Shown here one piece after another: positions 1 to 10,999 of a stretch of DNA of 64,000 nucleotides (position 1 is its first letter; every line of letters begins with the position of its first letter). Made by a program: the position numbers and the translations under genes. The notes below the pieces were generated by a model, which saw nothing but the letters and a program-made list of their open reading frames with translations, had not been told where the DNA came from and did no database searches. Source of the DNA: Phyto melanocephala (taxonomy: Eukaryota; Arthropoda; Insecta; Diptera; Rhinophoridae); assembly GCA_941918925.1 (NCBI GenBank), contig OW799233.1, positions 127,682,833 to 127,746,832 on the forward strand, in the 5' to 3' direction.

Positions 1-685
1 TCATTCCGTTTGTAATTTCTACAATTTTCATTTCCGACCCCATAAGGTATATATTTTCTGAAAGCTTATGTATAGAGGAGTCGATTATGCCCTGACCGTC
101 TGTCCGTCTGTCCGTCTGTCCGTGTGTTGGTTGAAATCAACTTTTAGAAGCTACTATATGTTCCTCAGATCTGAGTATGGTATCAATCTTTTGGAAATAT
201 CCAGGAATGAATCGCTATTGAAATTCAGCACAATCGCCCCATAACTTTTTGAGATATGAGCAAAAAACCACGACCACCTCGTTTTTTTCACAATTACAAC
301 AACAACATACATATATACTGGTTAGAGTAAACGTGGCATCGAATCCCAGCTGAGCCAAAAATAAATTTTTTTTATTTTATATATTATTTATATTTTTATT
401 ATTTTTTTATAATTATTATTTTATAATATTTAAAAAAATTTTTTTTTTTAAATTTTTTTTTAAAATTTCTTGTTTTAATTTTTTTACTGTTTTTTTTTTT
501 GTTTTAAATACATATTTGTTTTTTGTAATTTTTTTTTTTGAAACACGTAAACTCAATGAATAATTCTGCAATGGGATGTTTTTTACATGTATGTACGTAT
601 TTTACAATTGTTTTTGCATGACTACACGTTGTGAAGGGTATATAAGATTCGGCACGGCCGAATATAGCACTTTTACTTGTTTATA
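1..685 (+). mobile_element. Helentron/DINE-like repeat, truncated by the window edge
   Basis: Starts mid-element with TCATTCCGTTTGTAA, followed by the CCGACCCCATAA block, a GTCCGTCTGTCC run and a long poly-T/AT tract. It ends with the short hairpin GATTCGGCACGGCCGAATA and TTTTACTTGT. The same block order recurs, forward or reversed, at 20.1, 28.6, 34.5, 41.8, 42.7 and 59.2 kb. No coding capacity. The terminal hairpin near a fixed tail resembles Helentron 3' ends; the class is my inference. Confidence 0.55.
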
Positions 686-689
686 TATA

Positions 690-830
690 AAATTTGACAT
701 TTGAAGCAGATGGAAGAAGAGAAAAGATTGTAAATTAAAATATGTATATAAATGAAGAAAAAAATCAGCTGACGACGAATGAAGATTACCTGATGAATAA
801 ATTTACCTTGGTATGGACTGGTTTTGTGTA
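690..830 (-). mobile_element. Dispersed MITE, family S (partial copy)
   Basis: Carries GAAGAAAAAAATCAGCTGACG and a TTACCTGATGAATAAATTTACCTTG end. The same modules occur at 6.76, 38.6, 44.0 and 59.2 kb, where they read as ATCAAGGCA...TTCATCAGGTA...GTCAGCTGATT...CAGTTGTCAAAGT. The ends are imperfect inverted repeats. Non-coding. Confidence 0.5.
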
Positions 831-1087
831 AACAGTAAAAGATGTCACGATATTTTTCTAGTACAGTGGAATAGGACATTCACCAAAACAGCATGTAATT
901 TGGAGTTGGAAGATATTTAAGCGAACCACGTAGTTTTAAGCAATACGGTCTCACAAAAATAGTGATATTTTAGTGAAAAGTTTTCTATCCATGAGATGTC
1001 TCAAAAAGGCGATCACAATTTGCCACTTAGATCTGGTGATTCAACACCTTTAAATTGTTTTTTTCTATGCGTTCTTAAAACATAAGC

Positions 1088-1200
1088 TGCTGAATTCATA
1101 AAATTATTTAAGGTTTATTGAAGTCTTATTTGATAAATTTCTGTGCAACATCTGTCAAATAAGTCTTTCATAAACTTAAAATATTTTTATGAATACCATG
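1088..1200. mobile_element. Fold-back MITE, family F copy 1
   Basis: Arms GAATTCATAAAATTATTTAAG... and ...AAAATATTTTTATGAATAC pair across a short loop containing CTGTGCAACATCTG. It is the same family as 3948-4055 and 46486-46550. It could form a hairpin of about 50 bp. No coding capacity. Confidence 0.6.
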
Positions 1201-1433
1201 CAAGGTCTTTGACAATGGTTTACAATCGATTCAAGTTTAAGGTTGAAATTCGTGATATTATCGAGGACATACAGTCGCAAATGTGCGAATTGTTAATGCA
1301 ATATTTTATCAAAGTAAAAAGGTTCTACAAGCGTAACTGTTGCGGTTACATAGCTGATGTTGTTTTAAATTACACATGGCATATCGTCTTCATTTTATTT
1401 CGCTTTAAGATACTTTTCTTTTTACATATCAAA

Positions 1434-1576
1434 ACCTGGGGGCAAATTACGGCATTCGAACGTGATCGAAATTTGAAAATTCTCATTAGATTCTCTATAC
1501 CTAAAGCACAGCGAACTCGATCGTTCGAGTAAAATTTCGATCGTGATCAAATGCCATAATTTGGCCCCAGGGGCCA
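1434..1576. mobile_element. Fold-back repeat with TGGGGGCAAATT ends
   Basis: The left arm (1434-1480: CTGGGGGCAAATTACGGCAT, then CGTGATCGAAATTT) is the imperfect reverse complement of the right arm (1530-1575: AAATTTCGATCGTGATCAAA, then GCCATAATTTGGCCCCAGG). Nothing similar was seen elsewhere in the window. Confidence 0.55.
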
Positions 1577-2159
1577 GAATTTCTTTCAAGTGATATCATT
1601 TTGTGTGTTATTTTGATCAAAATAAATGTTCGAATGTAAACGTGAATTGCTGACATAAATTGGCCACAAAGATTGTGTGATTTTGCCACGCTAGATTTTT
1701 TCTTATGGTATTTTTTTTTTTTTTTAAGAAAAAGAAAAGTTTCTGTAAGAAAAGCATAAGCCTTGTTTAAGACTTGAGTAATTCAAGAACTGAAATATAA
1801 TACCTGAAGGATTTCTAATCTAAAGGCGTACAATATTTGTTATGGTTTCCATATTAAGCACAAATCCAGGGGGAGGCAAATAGGTTATTAATCAAACTAA
1901 AGTACACGCAAAGAAACAACATGGTTGTGGTTATCATAACCGAAGAGCAACATGCTATGATTCAATTGTACGATTATTTTTAAAACATATAATGGCTACC
2001 AGTTATCATTATTATTAACTAAAGCATCATGCAATAATCATATATGTGACCGCAGTTGAAATCGACAATCTTTGCTTATTGTATTTTTCTGTTAGTTATA
2101 TTAATCGTACTGACCCTTTAATTTTTATACCAATTACAGTGCAACCTCGCTAAGCGCAA

Positions 2160-2640
2160 CTAATAGAAATTTTTGCCGTTGCGAAAACTGAGACTGTTGC
2201 ATTGACTGAGTCTCAATTTTTTAGGGTGCAAATTCTCTTTTATGGCTTAATGGCTTCAAATCCTATTTAATTTTTGGATATTCACAAGCTCTTATTGTAA
2301 CACGCTTGCCTGGTTAAAATTCAGCATTTGCAACGAATTTTTATAATGCAGCTTATTTTTTTTTAATTCTGGATATTGTTGATTTGTGCAATTTATGTTC
2401 ATGGCAAATCACTTTTACAGAATATATTACGAATATTAGCTTTTTGTTTAATTGAAAGTTTTAAAAAGTTTGCAATGACCGGCATTTTATTCAATGTAAA
2501 TAGAGCAACTTTTCACGAAAAGAAAATCTTTCAACTGAGTACATATCTGCAAAAAACAAGTGCAAAAAACAAGTGCTAAACTCATATTTCAGTATTCTTG
2601 GAATAGCGGTAAATGTAAAGCTTAAAAATCTATGTTAATA
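2160..2640. other. AT-rich intergenic stretch, nothing recognised
   Basis: A 67-codon open frame here shows no family features or codon bias; I see no gene or repeat. Confidence 0.5.
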
Positions 2641-2645
2641 CAAAA

Positions 2646-3060
2646 TCTCTGTGTCTCTGTGTGTGTGTGTGTGTGTGTTAGCTATAGACTCCGAAACTGT
2701 AAAACCGATCGGACTTAAACTTTGGTAAGTTGTTGTACACATTCCAGGGAGTGTTTATGGGTGGCAAAAAGTGGGCGAGGCAACGCCCATCAAAAATTAA
2801 TTATCAGTTTTAGCTACTTGCATTTAACCGATTTCTCTGAAACTTTGCACACATATTGAGCTGTCATGACTATATAATTTCGTGATTAGAAAAGTGGGCA
2901 GGGCCACGCCCATAAAAAAAGTTATCATTTTCAGCTACTTGAAATTCACCGGTTTTTCTGAAACTTTGCACGCACATATTGAGCTCTCATGATTATACAG
3001 TTTTTTTATTAAACTATATAATTTTGGTATAGAAAAATTGGGCGATAACTGTTTAAATCT
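2646..3060 (-). repeat. Tandem-unit repeat R, reversed copy
   Basis: The reverse complement of the module at 3245-3724. It starts with a (GT)n run, GCTATAGACTCCGAAACTG and CATTCCAGGGAGTGTTT, then units of about 115-120 bp containing GGGCGTGGC..GCCCACTTTTCTAATCACGAAA and GTGCAAAGTTTCAGAAAAAT. With its neighbour it forms a 1-kb inverted pair. Confidence 0.6.
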
Positions 3061-3244
3061 AAGCGTTGCTTGCTTATGTTGTTTTTTAATTAAATTTTAT
3101 AAACAAGAATAAGCTTTTCCAATTTTTAGATAACTAACAGATGTGTTCCTAATATGTTTCGATAAAATATTTCCTACCAGTCATTCTGGCAGCGAAAGTA
3201 CAACCGGTCTTGTCAGTAGGGAGCTAACTTTTTCTTTGGAAAAT

Positions 3245-3724
3245 ATCAATTACTAGCAAAGCCCGGCGCACTGCTACGCCTCTTAATTGAATAAAAATGC
3301 ATTCTGAATTTTAATTGAATATCAAGTGGAAGAAGCTAAAAATTATAACTTTTTTTATGGGCGTTGCACTGACCACTTTTCTTATCACGAAACTGTATAG
3401 TGACATGACAGCTCAATATATGTATGTTTCAGAAAAATCGATCTAGTACAAGTAGCTAAAAATGATAACTTATTTTTTATGGGCGTGGTACTGCCCATTT
3501 TTCTAATCACGAAACTGTATAGTCATGACAGCTCAATATGTGTGCAAAGTTTCAAAAAAATCGGTCCAATACCTCAAAATTATAACTATTTTTACCACAA
3601 ATAAACACTCCCTGGAATGTGTATAACAACTTGCTAAAGTTTGAGTTCGATCGGCTTTACAGTTTCGGAGTCTATAGCTAACACACACAGACAGACAGAG
3701 TTTCACTTTTATGTATATAGATAT
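3245..3724 (+). repeat. Tandem-unit repeat R, forward copy
   Basis: Opens with ACTAGCAAAGCCCGGCGCAC and TGCTACGCC, then two to three units of about 115 bp (ATGGGCGT..., GTCATGACAGCTCAATATG, GTTTCAGAAAAATCG). It closes with ACACACACAGACAGACAGAG and TTTCACTTTTATGTATATAGAT. Copies occur at 33.4 and 40.6 kb. Open frames in the units (MGVxLPTFL...) are by-products of the repeat. Confidence 0.65.
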
Positions 3725-3947
3725 GGTTGCGTTAAATAACCATCGCTCGAGAAAAACAATTTTGCATTCTATAAAATTCTTAATTAATTTTTATACAATT
3801 TCTTATAAAAATTACCCAGTAAAAACAATTTGATTGTAAGAAGCTCTAAAGACATGTGCCTACTGTTTGTATTAATTAAGAAAAAATAATTGAGATCCTT
3901 AATTTTATTTTCAGTAGGGAGGCAGATTGTATTCTAAGTGCTGTATT

Positions 3948-4055
3948 CATAAGAAATATTTTAGGTTTATGAAAGGCTTATTTGACAGATGTTGCACAGA
4001 AATTTGTTAAATAAGCCTCCAAAAAACCTAAAATATTTTTTATGAATACGGCAGT
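3948..4055. mobile_element. Fold-back MITE, family F copy 2
   Basis: The best-preserved copy: arms CTGTATTCATAAGAAATATT-TTAGGTTTATG and its near reverse complement around GACAGATGTTGCACAGAAAT. Ends GCTGTATTC / GAATACGGC. Confidence 0.65.
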
Positions 4056-4774
4056 AAGACTATAATAAAATTTGTACTATCATGAAACGGCCGCTTTTTG
4101 AAAGCCTGCTTGTTACAAAATAGTTAAATAATACTGCAGGAATAATAATGATGGAATTTGCCATATTAAAATAATGCCACTTACAAGCAGGATTGTAAGA
4201 GGAAGTTTATCTTCCCTCCCTTACAAACCTGCTTGCAGCGGAGCAACAATTTAAACAAATTTAACTTTTATGTAGTTGTAGAAGTTAGAGCCTTTTCAAT
4301 TCTACTACGTAAAGTAAAAAATTGTAGAAAAAGAAATAAAATAAATGTTCATTGGAAATTACACTATTGACATACATATATGAAACAAACACTTCACACA
4401 TACTTATACAAATACAGTACAAAAGAACTTCATTTAACCTTTTTTTTAAAACAGTTTTGTTTTCCCTTACAAAGAGTTGTAACATTTCATAATTTGAATG
4501 GCATAGTACGTCAAGAAGTTAAAAATTACGACAGAATTCAAGCTTTCTAGCAAGTTGGCAAAAGTATAAAACGAAAGAAGTAGAGTAGAAACAAAGAAAA
4601 AAAATGTAAATAAATAAATGAAAAGTAATGGGATTTCATGCTTAAGGCGATGATGATGGAAGTGGTGATGGTGGAGTAATGTGTTAAGTACAGGGGTTTT
4701 CTCTTCCTCTTCTTCCTCTTTAAATTGTGAGTTTTTGTTGTTATTGTTGTTGTTGTTGTATTATCTATGGTTGC

Positions 4775-5574
4775 CACGGATGGAAATCATGATACAATTG
4801 TACTTTTTATGGTACATTTTTGACCTTGTTGGTACCGTGGTACTACCGCGAGCTACTTGGTACAATTAAAAAATTTGTCCATGTTCTGTTTAATTTTGTT
4901 TGTGTGTATTTTATTTTATTCTGTCAGCTTCTCTGTTTTTGTTGCTATGCAGTTGTCAAAGCGAATTCATGCACCAGGTGGTGTCAAGTCGTCAACAACA
5001 AAATCTGCCTAGTACTTTATTGCAAACTTCTAACGAAAATCACATGTTAATTTGGAACCACCTGGTACATGAATTCGCCTTAGCTGTTGTTATATGTATT
5101 TTATTTTACTTATGATTCGTAAGCATGTAAGGTGAACTTTAATAATGAAGTACTAAAATGGTTCGATAAGTTTACTCCAGAAAAAGTTATTATGGGAGAA
5201 ACAAATTCAATAGTACCTCTTCTAGTGAAAATGTTTCCACACGAACAAACAAACTTTGAAGCAAATAAATAATCAGTGCAGATCACTAGTCGATGTGATT
5301 GAACTTAGATCATACAAATATTCAAATATTTTCTATTTTTTGTCTAAAGTATCACAGATGAAAAATGAATCTAAAAGTATTTAATAAATAAAATTTGTTA
5401 AATAACCGTATGTACCTATGAATGTTATAATTAATATTTTTTATTGTATACTGAATTTTTATAAACATTTTTGTTAAGTTAATAAATATTAAAAAAATGG
5501 TACCGTCATGGCCTAAAAAGTACATTTTGTTTTCATACTTGGTACAAAATCGTAAAAGCCATTTTTCTTCCCTG
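4775..5574. mobile_element. hAT-type transposon remnant with perfect 8-bp target duplication
   Basis: Bounded by the direct repeat ATGGTTGC at 4767-4774 and 5575-5582, an exact 8-bp duplication as hAT elements make. The ends are CACGGATGGAAATC and ATTTTTCTTCCCTG (family consensus CAGGGA...TCCCTG). It is rich in GGTAC motifs. It is the same family as 20698-21648 but lacks most of the hAT dimerisation-domain frame retained there, so it is an internally deleted, non-autonomous copy. Confidence 0.8.
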
Positions 5575-5599
5575 ATGGTTGCTTTATTTTATTTAGGGG

Positions 5600-6740
5600 A
5601 TGAGCAATCACTTCCATGCATGAATATGCTATTTTTTTTCTAAAACAACACTTACGCTGTCATTTCATCTATTCACTTTATATGTCAAATATTTTGTTTT
5701 GTGTGTGACTTACTTTTAGTTCAGTTTTATTTTATTTTTCATTTCCGTTTCTTCTTCACTTTTATCTTTTTGACACTTTTCTAGGATTTTCATAACTTTT
5801 TCGAAGCGTATGCGTGTGTAAGCTAAAGAACTGAAGGAAAACAAAGAATTTTCTTCTAACTATTGCATTTTTTGTTTTGACCATAAATTTTCGTTGAATA
5901 TTTTTCAATAAATTTATATTTCCTAAACATATATAGGTATGCTACTCTCTCAGCGTGTCAAACTCTTTTAGCTAACATATTTGATTCTCTCTCTCTTACT
6001 CTATTTCTGAAAAACTCTCCAAAATGTATGTCCTTTTTGTATTAGCTCTTGCACTCCTTTTTTTTCTCTTCTTTAGGGACTCTTTATAGATTTTGTTAAT
6101 GTTACAATTAGGCGCCTAAACATATGATTTTTATTTAGTTTTCTGCAACCAAGTTTTTGTTTTGTTTGTTTTTATTATCATTATTATTTTTTTTTCCATT
6201 TTTTTATTTTCGTTTTGTTAACCTTTTCGCGCCTTTGTCTTTGACTATTGTTCGTTCATATGTACGTGTGAACTTACTCATCTAAATACATATTTTTGTC
6301 TAAGGATACTTCAGGTTTCTTTTTTTTATATTTTTATTCTTATTTGTTAGACAATAATATTTATATATATTATCCTTTTGACTTTGACATTTATATGTGC
6401 ATGTGTGTGTGTGTGTATGAGTGCACATGTAGTGTACAAGTTAGTAAGACGTCTGCATATGCACGCCCGTATTGTAATAACAATTAATGCATAATTAATT
6501 TGCTGCTGCTTATTCATTCATTTATGAGTAAATGGCAAATTTTTGTGGTTCGCAATAGATGTAGTAGAAAGTTTTTAACTGTTCCAGTGAACTGTCATTA
6601 TCAAGGTTATTTAGGTGTCATCTTTAGTTGTGCAAATTTAAAAACGCAAAAAGAGAATAAATATTCATATAATTGCCAGGTATATTCATTCAGCAGGTAA
6701 TTTCAGTTCCAAAACAACTTTTATATTTATGAATTTTGTG
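5600..6740. other. Intergenic stretch, nothing recognised
   Basis: AT/T-rich DNA with a short (TG)n run near 6400. Open frames here lack family features. Confidence 0.5.
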
Positions 6741-6754
6741 AATAAAGTTTATCT

Positions 6755-6852
6755 ATTAACTTTTACAGCTGAACTTTAAAATAAATGAAGAAGAAAAAAA
6801 TAATCAAGTGACGAATGAAGACTACCTTATCAATAATTTTGCCTTGATGTAA
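6755..6852 (-). mobile_element. Family S MITE fragment
   Basis: AGCTGAACTTTAAAATAAAT, GAAGAAGAAA, AGTGACGAATGAAGACTACC and TTGCCTTGAT match the family S modules at 690-830 and 44.0 kb. One end only. Confidence 0.45.
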
Positions 6853-7239
6853 TTGAATTTTCAATTATTGTAGAAAATTTTTCAGGAAACTAAATATGAC
6901 GTTAAAACTTAATGTTTCGAAAGCTCAATATCATTTAGAAGATTAATTTCTTTTACCTAAGGATTAAACCTAATTAACAAAGGCGTATATAATATTTAAT
7001 TAATACAGAATTGCAAGTATTTTATTTAAAAAAATATTATTTGTGAAAGGCTGTATAAAATTTGTGAAGTTCAAAGTGATTGAAAAAATAATTGCAAAAT
7101 TAGAACATAAGCAGTTTCTTCTTACTGCCACAGTAATTAAAACCAACTCAAAAGTAAAATGTAACTGTGTTAGAGAATTAGCTTGCTGTAAATAATAATC
7201 TAAAACTTTTTTATAAAGATACTTATGATACTTAGGTTT

Positions 7240-8800
7240 ATCTTTGTTTGGTTGTTTAGTTTTCGTGGTAGTTCACTACACGCGTTCTGTCAAATGAAGT
7301 CTAAATGACAACGTTTTTAGACCACATCACTCGCCAGATTCCGTGTGTTTTAGAATAAGTCTAAGAGGGGGTAGTAGGTCCACACTGTAGCTGCGAGGTA
7401 TTTGAGCAGATCGTTCTGTCTGACATAAAATTTCTTAAAGAGATTATCAAGTACAGGGTGGGGCAAAAGTCGCGAAGGGGTTTAAACAGTCATAACTTTT
7501 TTAATTTGTAATTTTATTTTTTACAAAATAATAAAATATGATATTGGGAGATTTTTTAAAGTTAGGTCTGAAAGATTACGTCACGTAAGTGAGCACCATT
7601 TGTAGCCTCGCAAAGTTGAGTTCTTTTAATAGCATTTTCCATGACACGAGTCAGAGTATCTGGCTGCAACGCTCTTATTTCGGCTCGAATATTCTCTTTG
7701 AGCTGTGCAAGTGTTCTGGGTTTATTGATATACACCTTCTTTTTCAAATATCCCCAAAGGAAATAATCTGGTGCTGTTAAATCCGGCGAACGGGCAGGCC
7801 AATTGAATGCTGAATTTTTGGAAATTAAACGTTCGCCAAAAATCTGCCTTAAGAGCTGCATAGTGGCTCGAGCAGTGTGTGCAGTGGCCCCATCTTGTTG
7901 GAACCACATCTCTCGATTGTCAGAAAGAGCTGGCCTTACAAAAATTTGGACCATATCTCGATATCGCTCGCCATTTACCGTTACACCATTTACATCGTTG
8001 ATGTTTCAGAATTCTCCTCAACACTCTCCATAACGCGTTGAATATTTGCTTCACTAATTACAGAATGTGGTCTTCCGCTTTGTGGAAGATCCCTCACTGA
8101 GCCTTGTTCCTAAAAACGTGTCACTAAGCGTCGAATCATTGATTCGGATGGTGAATTCCGCACATTAAAATGACGACGATAGGCTCGCTGAGTTTGAATT
8201 ATTGATCGATGATGTTCAAAATAAAGTTCTATGATTTTGGTTCGCTGGATAACGTTGTAACCTTCCATAATTAATCTCCCAGATTTATTTTACAAGCCCT
8301 AAAAAGAAAAAAAAAAAAAAATTTAATTAGAAAAGTTATTTATTTTTCAAATCCCTTCGCGACTTATGCCCCACCCTGTATATGTTTGCCTAGAATCCTG
8401 TGTCTCTTGGAAGCAAGGGCATGACAAGGTAGACAACCTTTTCCAAGTCCAGACAGCAGCGACAATAGTTGTTGGAGAAAAGTCCTAGTCGGTTTACAAG
8501 TTTCCCTAACGTCCTACCATCTCTTCCACCAGCAATCTCGAGATGTCCTTCCAACCTCGACTTGTAAGTTGCGATGTGCGCCTGATATGAAAATACGGAA
8601 ACGTAAACTTGTTCACTCTACATGTATTCAGTCCCCACCACCTGTATTCAAGAAAGTATCTGATGAACTTTCTTTTAATAGTTCCCAACGAGATTGCGAC
8701 TGCATTTGCGTTGAAGATAATCGGAGCATCCAGCTAGCCCCTAGCCAGCTCATCCGCACGCTCGTTACCATAGTGTCCCCTATAAGCGGTAATTAATCTC
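7240..8800 (-). mobile_element. LINE ORF2 3' fragment (RNase H tail region), split by a mariner
   Basis: Minus strand. The part at 8379-8800 encodes LGTIKRKF...LNTCRVNKFTF...LTSRGWKDISRLL, parallel to the second copy at 26840-27554 (ISRHFLQKAND...LTSRSRRDISRLRAVLTG). This is the post-RNase H, HLLC-x-CPAL type tail of RNase H-bearing non-LTR elements. The part at 7240-7453 continues the same sequence downstream (GTGGTAGTTCACTACACGC). Between them sits the mariner at 7454-8378. Stops and frameshifts throughout; dead. Confidence 0.75.
7454..8378 (-). mobile_element. DD41D-type mariner, internally deleted
   Basis: The inverted ends are CAGGGTGGGGCAAAAGTCGC and its near complement GCGACTTATGCCCCACCCTG, flanked by TA at 7452-7453 and 8379-8380. 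The transposase reads leftward from an ATG at 8268: an N-terminal HTH part, a premature TAG at 8110-8112, then an abrupt join near 8000 that drops the first catalytic Asp region. The C-terminal part (7562-7954) keeps FQQDGATAHTA and SPDLTAPDYFLWGYLK. I count 41 residues between the second and third Asp, the spacing described for the rosa/DD41D mariners. Non-functional. Confidence 0.85.
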
Positions 8801-8869
8801 AGGTGGTTTTGAATCGACTTGTTACTAGTAGTAGCTTCCACGTGTTCAAAAATTAATTAGGAGACTTCA

Positions 8870-9440
8870 TAACTCGATATATTGAAAAAAAAAAATATAT
8901 TTTCTAGCCTATAACTTGGCGATTAGTAACGGATTTTTAAAAATGTTTTCCAAAATTACCTGGAGACATATCATATTCACAAGTAGTAACAAACGTGTCT
9001 ATTAATTGTGTGGCTTGGAGCTAAAAGGGCCAATGTCACTTGTTTGCTCTTTTGAGTTAATCATTGCATTAGATTTGTTTTCTTGCTCTATTTCAATATG
9101 GTAAAACAGCTTAAATCATACTTAACCCAGAACAGCTTCAGAAATAAAATGCTGGCCAATGTTTCTATTAAAGTTAAAGATCAATTCCAATTTTCTCAAA
9201 AGTAAATATTTTGACATTGGCCCATTTAGCTCCAAGCCACAGAATTATACTAGGGCCTAAAAAAAATTTAATTTTTGTTGTAAAAAATATGGAAAAAACC
9301 GAGGCTGTCCTGATTATTTGTTCATATCTAAAAAATTTAGGAAGCGATTGTGCTAAATTTCAATATCGATTCATTCCCAAATATTTCTAAACAATTTCCT
9401 TACTCATACATAACTTTTGTGAGTATTGAAAGCGAAAAAG
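8870..9440. mobile_element. Degenerate Helentron-like fragment
   Basis: Shares TTCATATCT, GCGATTGTGCTAAATTTCAA and CGATTCATTCCCAAATATTTC with the copies at 41.8 and 34.5 kb. It is interrupted by the MITE at 9003-9248. Confidence 0.45.
9003..9248. mobile_element. MITE with inverted ends of about 35 bp
   Basis: The left end TAATTGTGTGGCTTGGAGCT, AAAAGGGCCAATGTCA is the near-perfect reverse complement of the right end TGACATTGGCCCATTTAGCT, CCAAGCCACAGAATTA. About 245 bp, AT-rich interior, no coding capacity. Confidence 0.7.
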
Positions 9441-10080
9441 GATTTATTAATTCAATTTGAGAAGTCAAATGTGATTTAAATTTTCGCTTTGAATTTTAGA
9501 AACAGCAAAACTTACTGCGATAGTTTTTAAATATTATTAACTTTAAACAAACATTTATCTTAATTTGATTACAATCAATCTCTTTTGAATCAAATTTGTA
9601 AAACAAAATTTTAGGTTGAAATTCAATTAAATTTATAAAACACACCTCTGCTTGTAGTCATGTTAAACTTTATAAAAATCAAAATATTTGTTTATGAATT
9701 TGTTTTTTATAATCACTGTTTATTAATATCTATCAGCCTGCAAAATTACATCTATTATTATGATTCTACAAATTTTATTTACTTTTTACTGCTTAAAGTG
9801 CATTCAAGGGTTAACATTTATTTACTTGGCACTCAACTTTGTTTAAATAGAATAGCATAAGCTCATAAATAAATTAAATATCCTAATTAAATGATCACAA
9901 AAAAAAACACACGTACACACACATATATGAAATGCAAAATAAATTTATTAGAGTGAAAACTCCTCTGCAATATGACATGAATAAATATCACAATCAGGGA
10001 CGGAAATTTGTTTTATTGAGTAATATGGAATTCTAAATTCAAACTTAACTTTTGTCATTTTCGATATTTGTAAATGTTAA

Positions 10081-10210
10081 GCGTCTGTGTTCTGCATTCC
10101 GAGTGAAATTAAATCACTCGGAATTGCCATGAAATTGTTGTTATAAACAATAACACTACAATGGCAATTCCGAGTGATTTAATTTCACTCGGAATACAGA
10201 ACACAGGCGA
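10081..10210. mobile_element. Fold-back MITE, family G copy 1
   Basis: The arms 10081-10130 and 10161-10210 are almost perfect reverse complements (CTGTGTTCTGCATTCCGAGT..., CACTCGGAATTGCCAT). Each arm also contains the inner palindrome ATTCCGAGTGAAATTAAATC-ACTCGGAAT. A second copy lies at 60089-60206. Confidence 0.8.
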
Positions 10211-10664
10211 ATATCTTTTGAACTGATAAAAACAATTTAAAAATATAATATTTTCAAATGAAACTTATTGTGAAAAAATACTGTCCTCTTGTTAATGCTT
10301 ATTCAATCAAATATTAAATTTCTGTCATTTTACGGTTTATGTTTCTATTTTTGTGGGCTTTACTAGACGATTTTGCTAATATATACATCCCAGCAGAACT
10401 CTCGTTATCATTAGGATTCTTTAAGCTTATTTCTGAGATTTAAACAGATTTATAATACCTTAATCTTTGTTGTTGTTAATTTATAGCACGTCATCATGTA
10501 GGCACGTAATTTCCTGTTGCATCATGTTCGTGAAAAATACCTTAAACTAAAAAAATATTTTGCATTATATACATTCATACACATAAATAAGCATACAAAA
10601 TATTACAGCTAAAAAAAAAAGAATAAAATTTTAATGTTGTAATCTCAAAAAAAAAAAAAAAAAA

Positions 10665-10962
10665 CTAAAGTGGTTTTCGCTTGCATCTCAAGCGCTAATT
10701 TGTCAAAATTTTTCATTTTCAATACCAAAGTTCTTTAAATCATTTGTGGTAAATTTATACTACAGCCGGGTCCATGGGGTATATGGGGGTTTCAACAAGT
10801 TGATTTCAACGCTAATTTGTCAAAAAATTTTAATTTTCAATACCAAAATACTTGAAACTATTTGTGGTAAATTGATACTACAAACGAGTCCTTGTGGTAC
10901 AAGGGGGCTTCAAAAAGTTGATTTCCACACTCACATCGACAAACATAGATAAATAAACAAAC
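10665..10962 (+). repeat. Helentron-like fragment with a tandem duplication of about 120 bp
   Basis: Two adjacent units share CGCTAATTTGTCAAAA, TTTTCAATACCAAA, TTTGTGGTAAAT and AAGTTGATTT. The block matches part of the Helentron-like copy near 35.05 kb (CTTCAAAAAGTTGATTTC). Non-coding. Confidence 0.6.
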
Positions 10963-10999
10963 CTTTTTAATGCTTTAAAACGTGTTTGTAAAATATTAG

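Noticed and set aside
1143..1532. 129-codon open frame near the left edge
   Set aside because: Starts inside a fold-back MITE with GTG and ends in another fold-back; no codon bias.
4547..4869. Thr-rich minus-strand frame and Ser/Leu-rich plus-strand frame
   Set aside because: Both are low-complexity translations of (GTT)n and (CTT)n microsatellite-like DNA and the hAT end.
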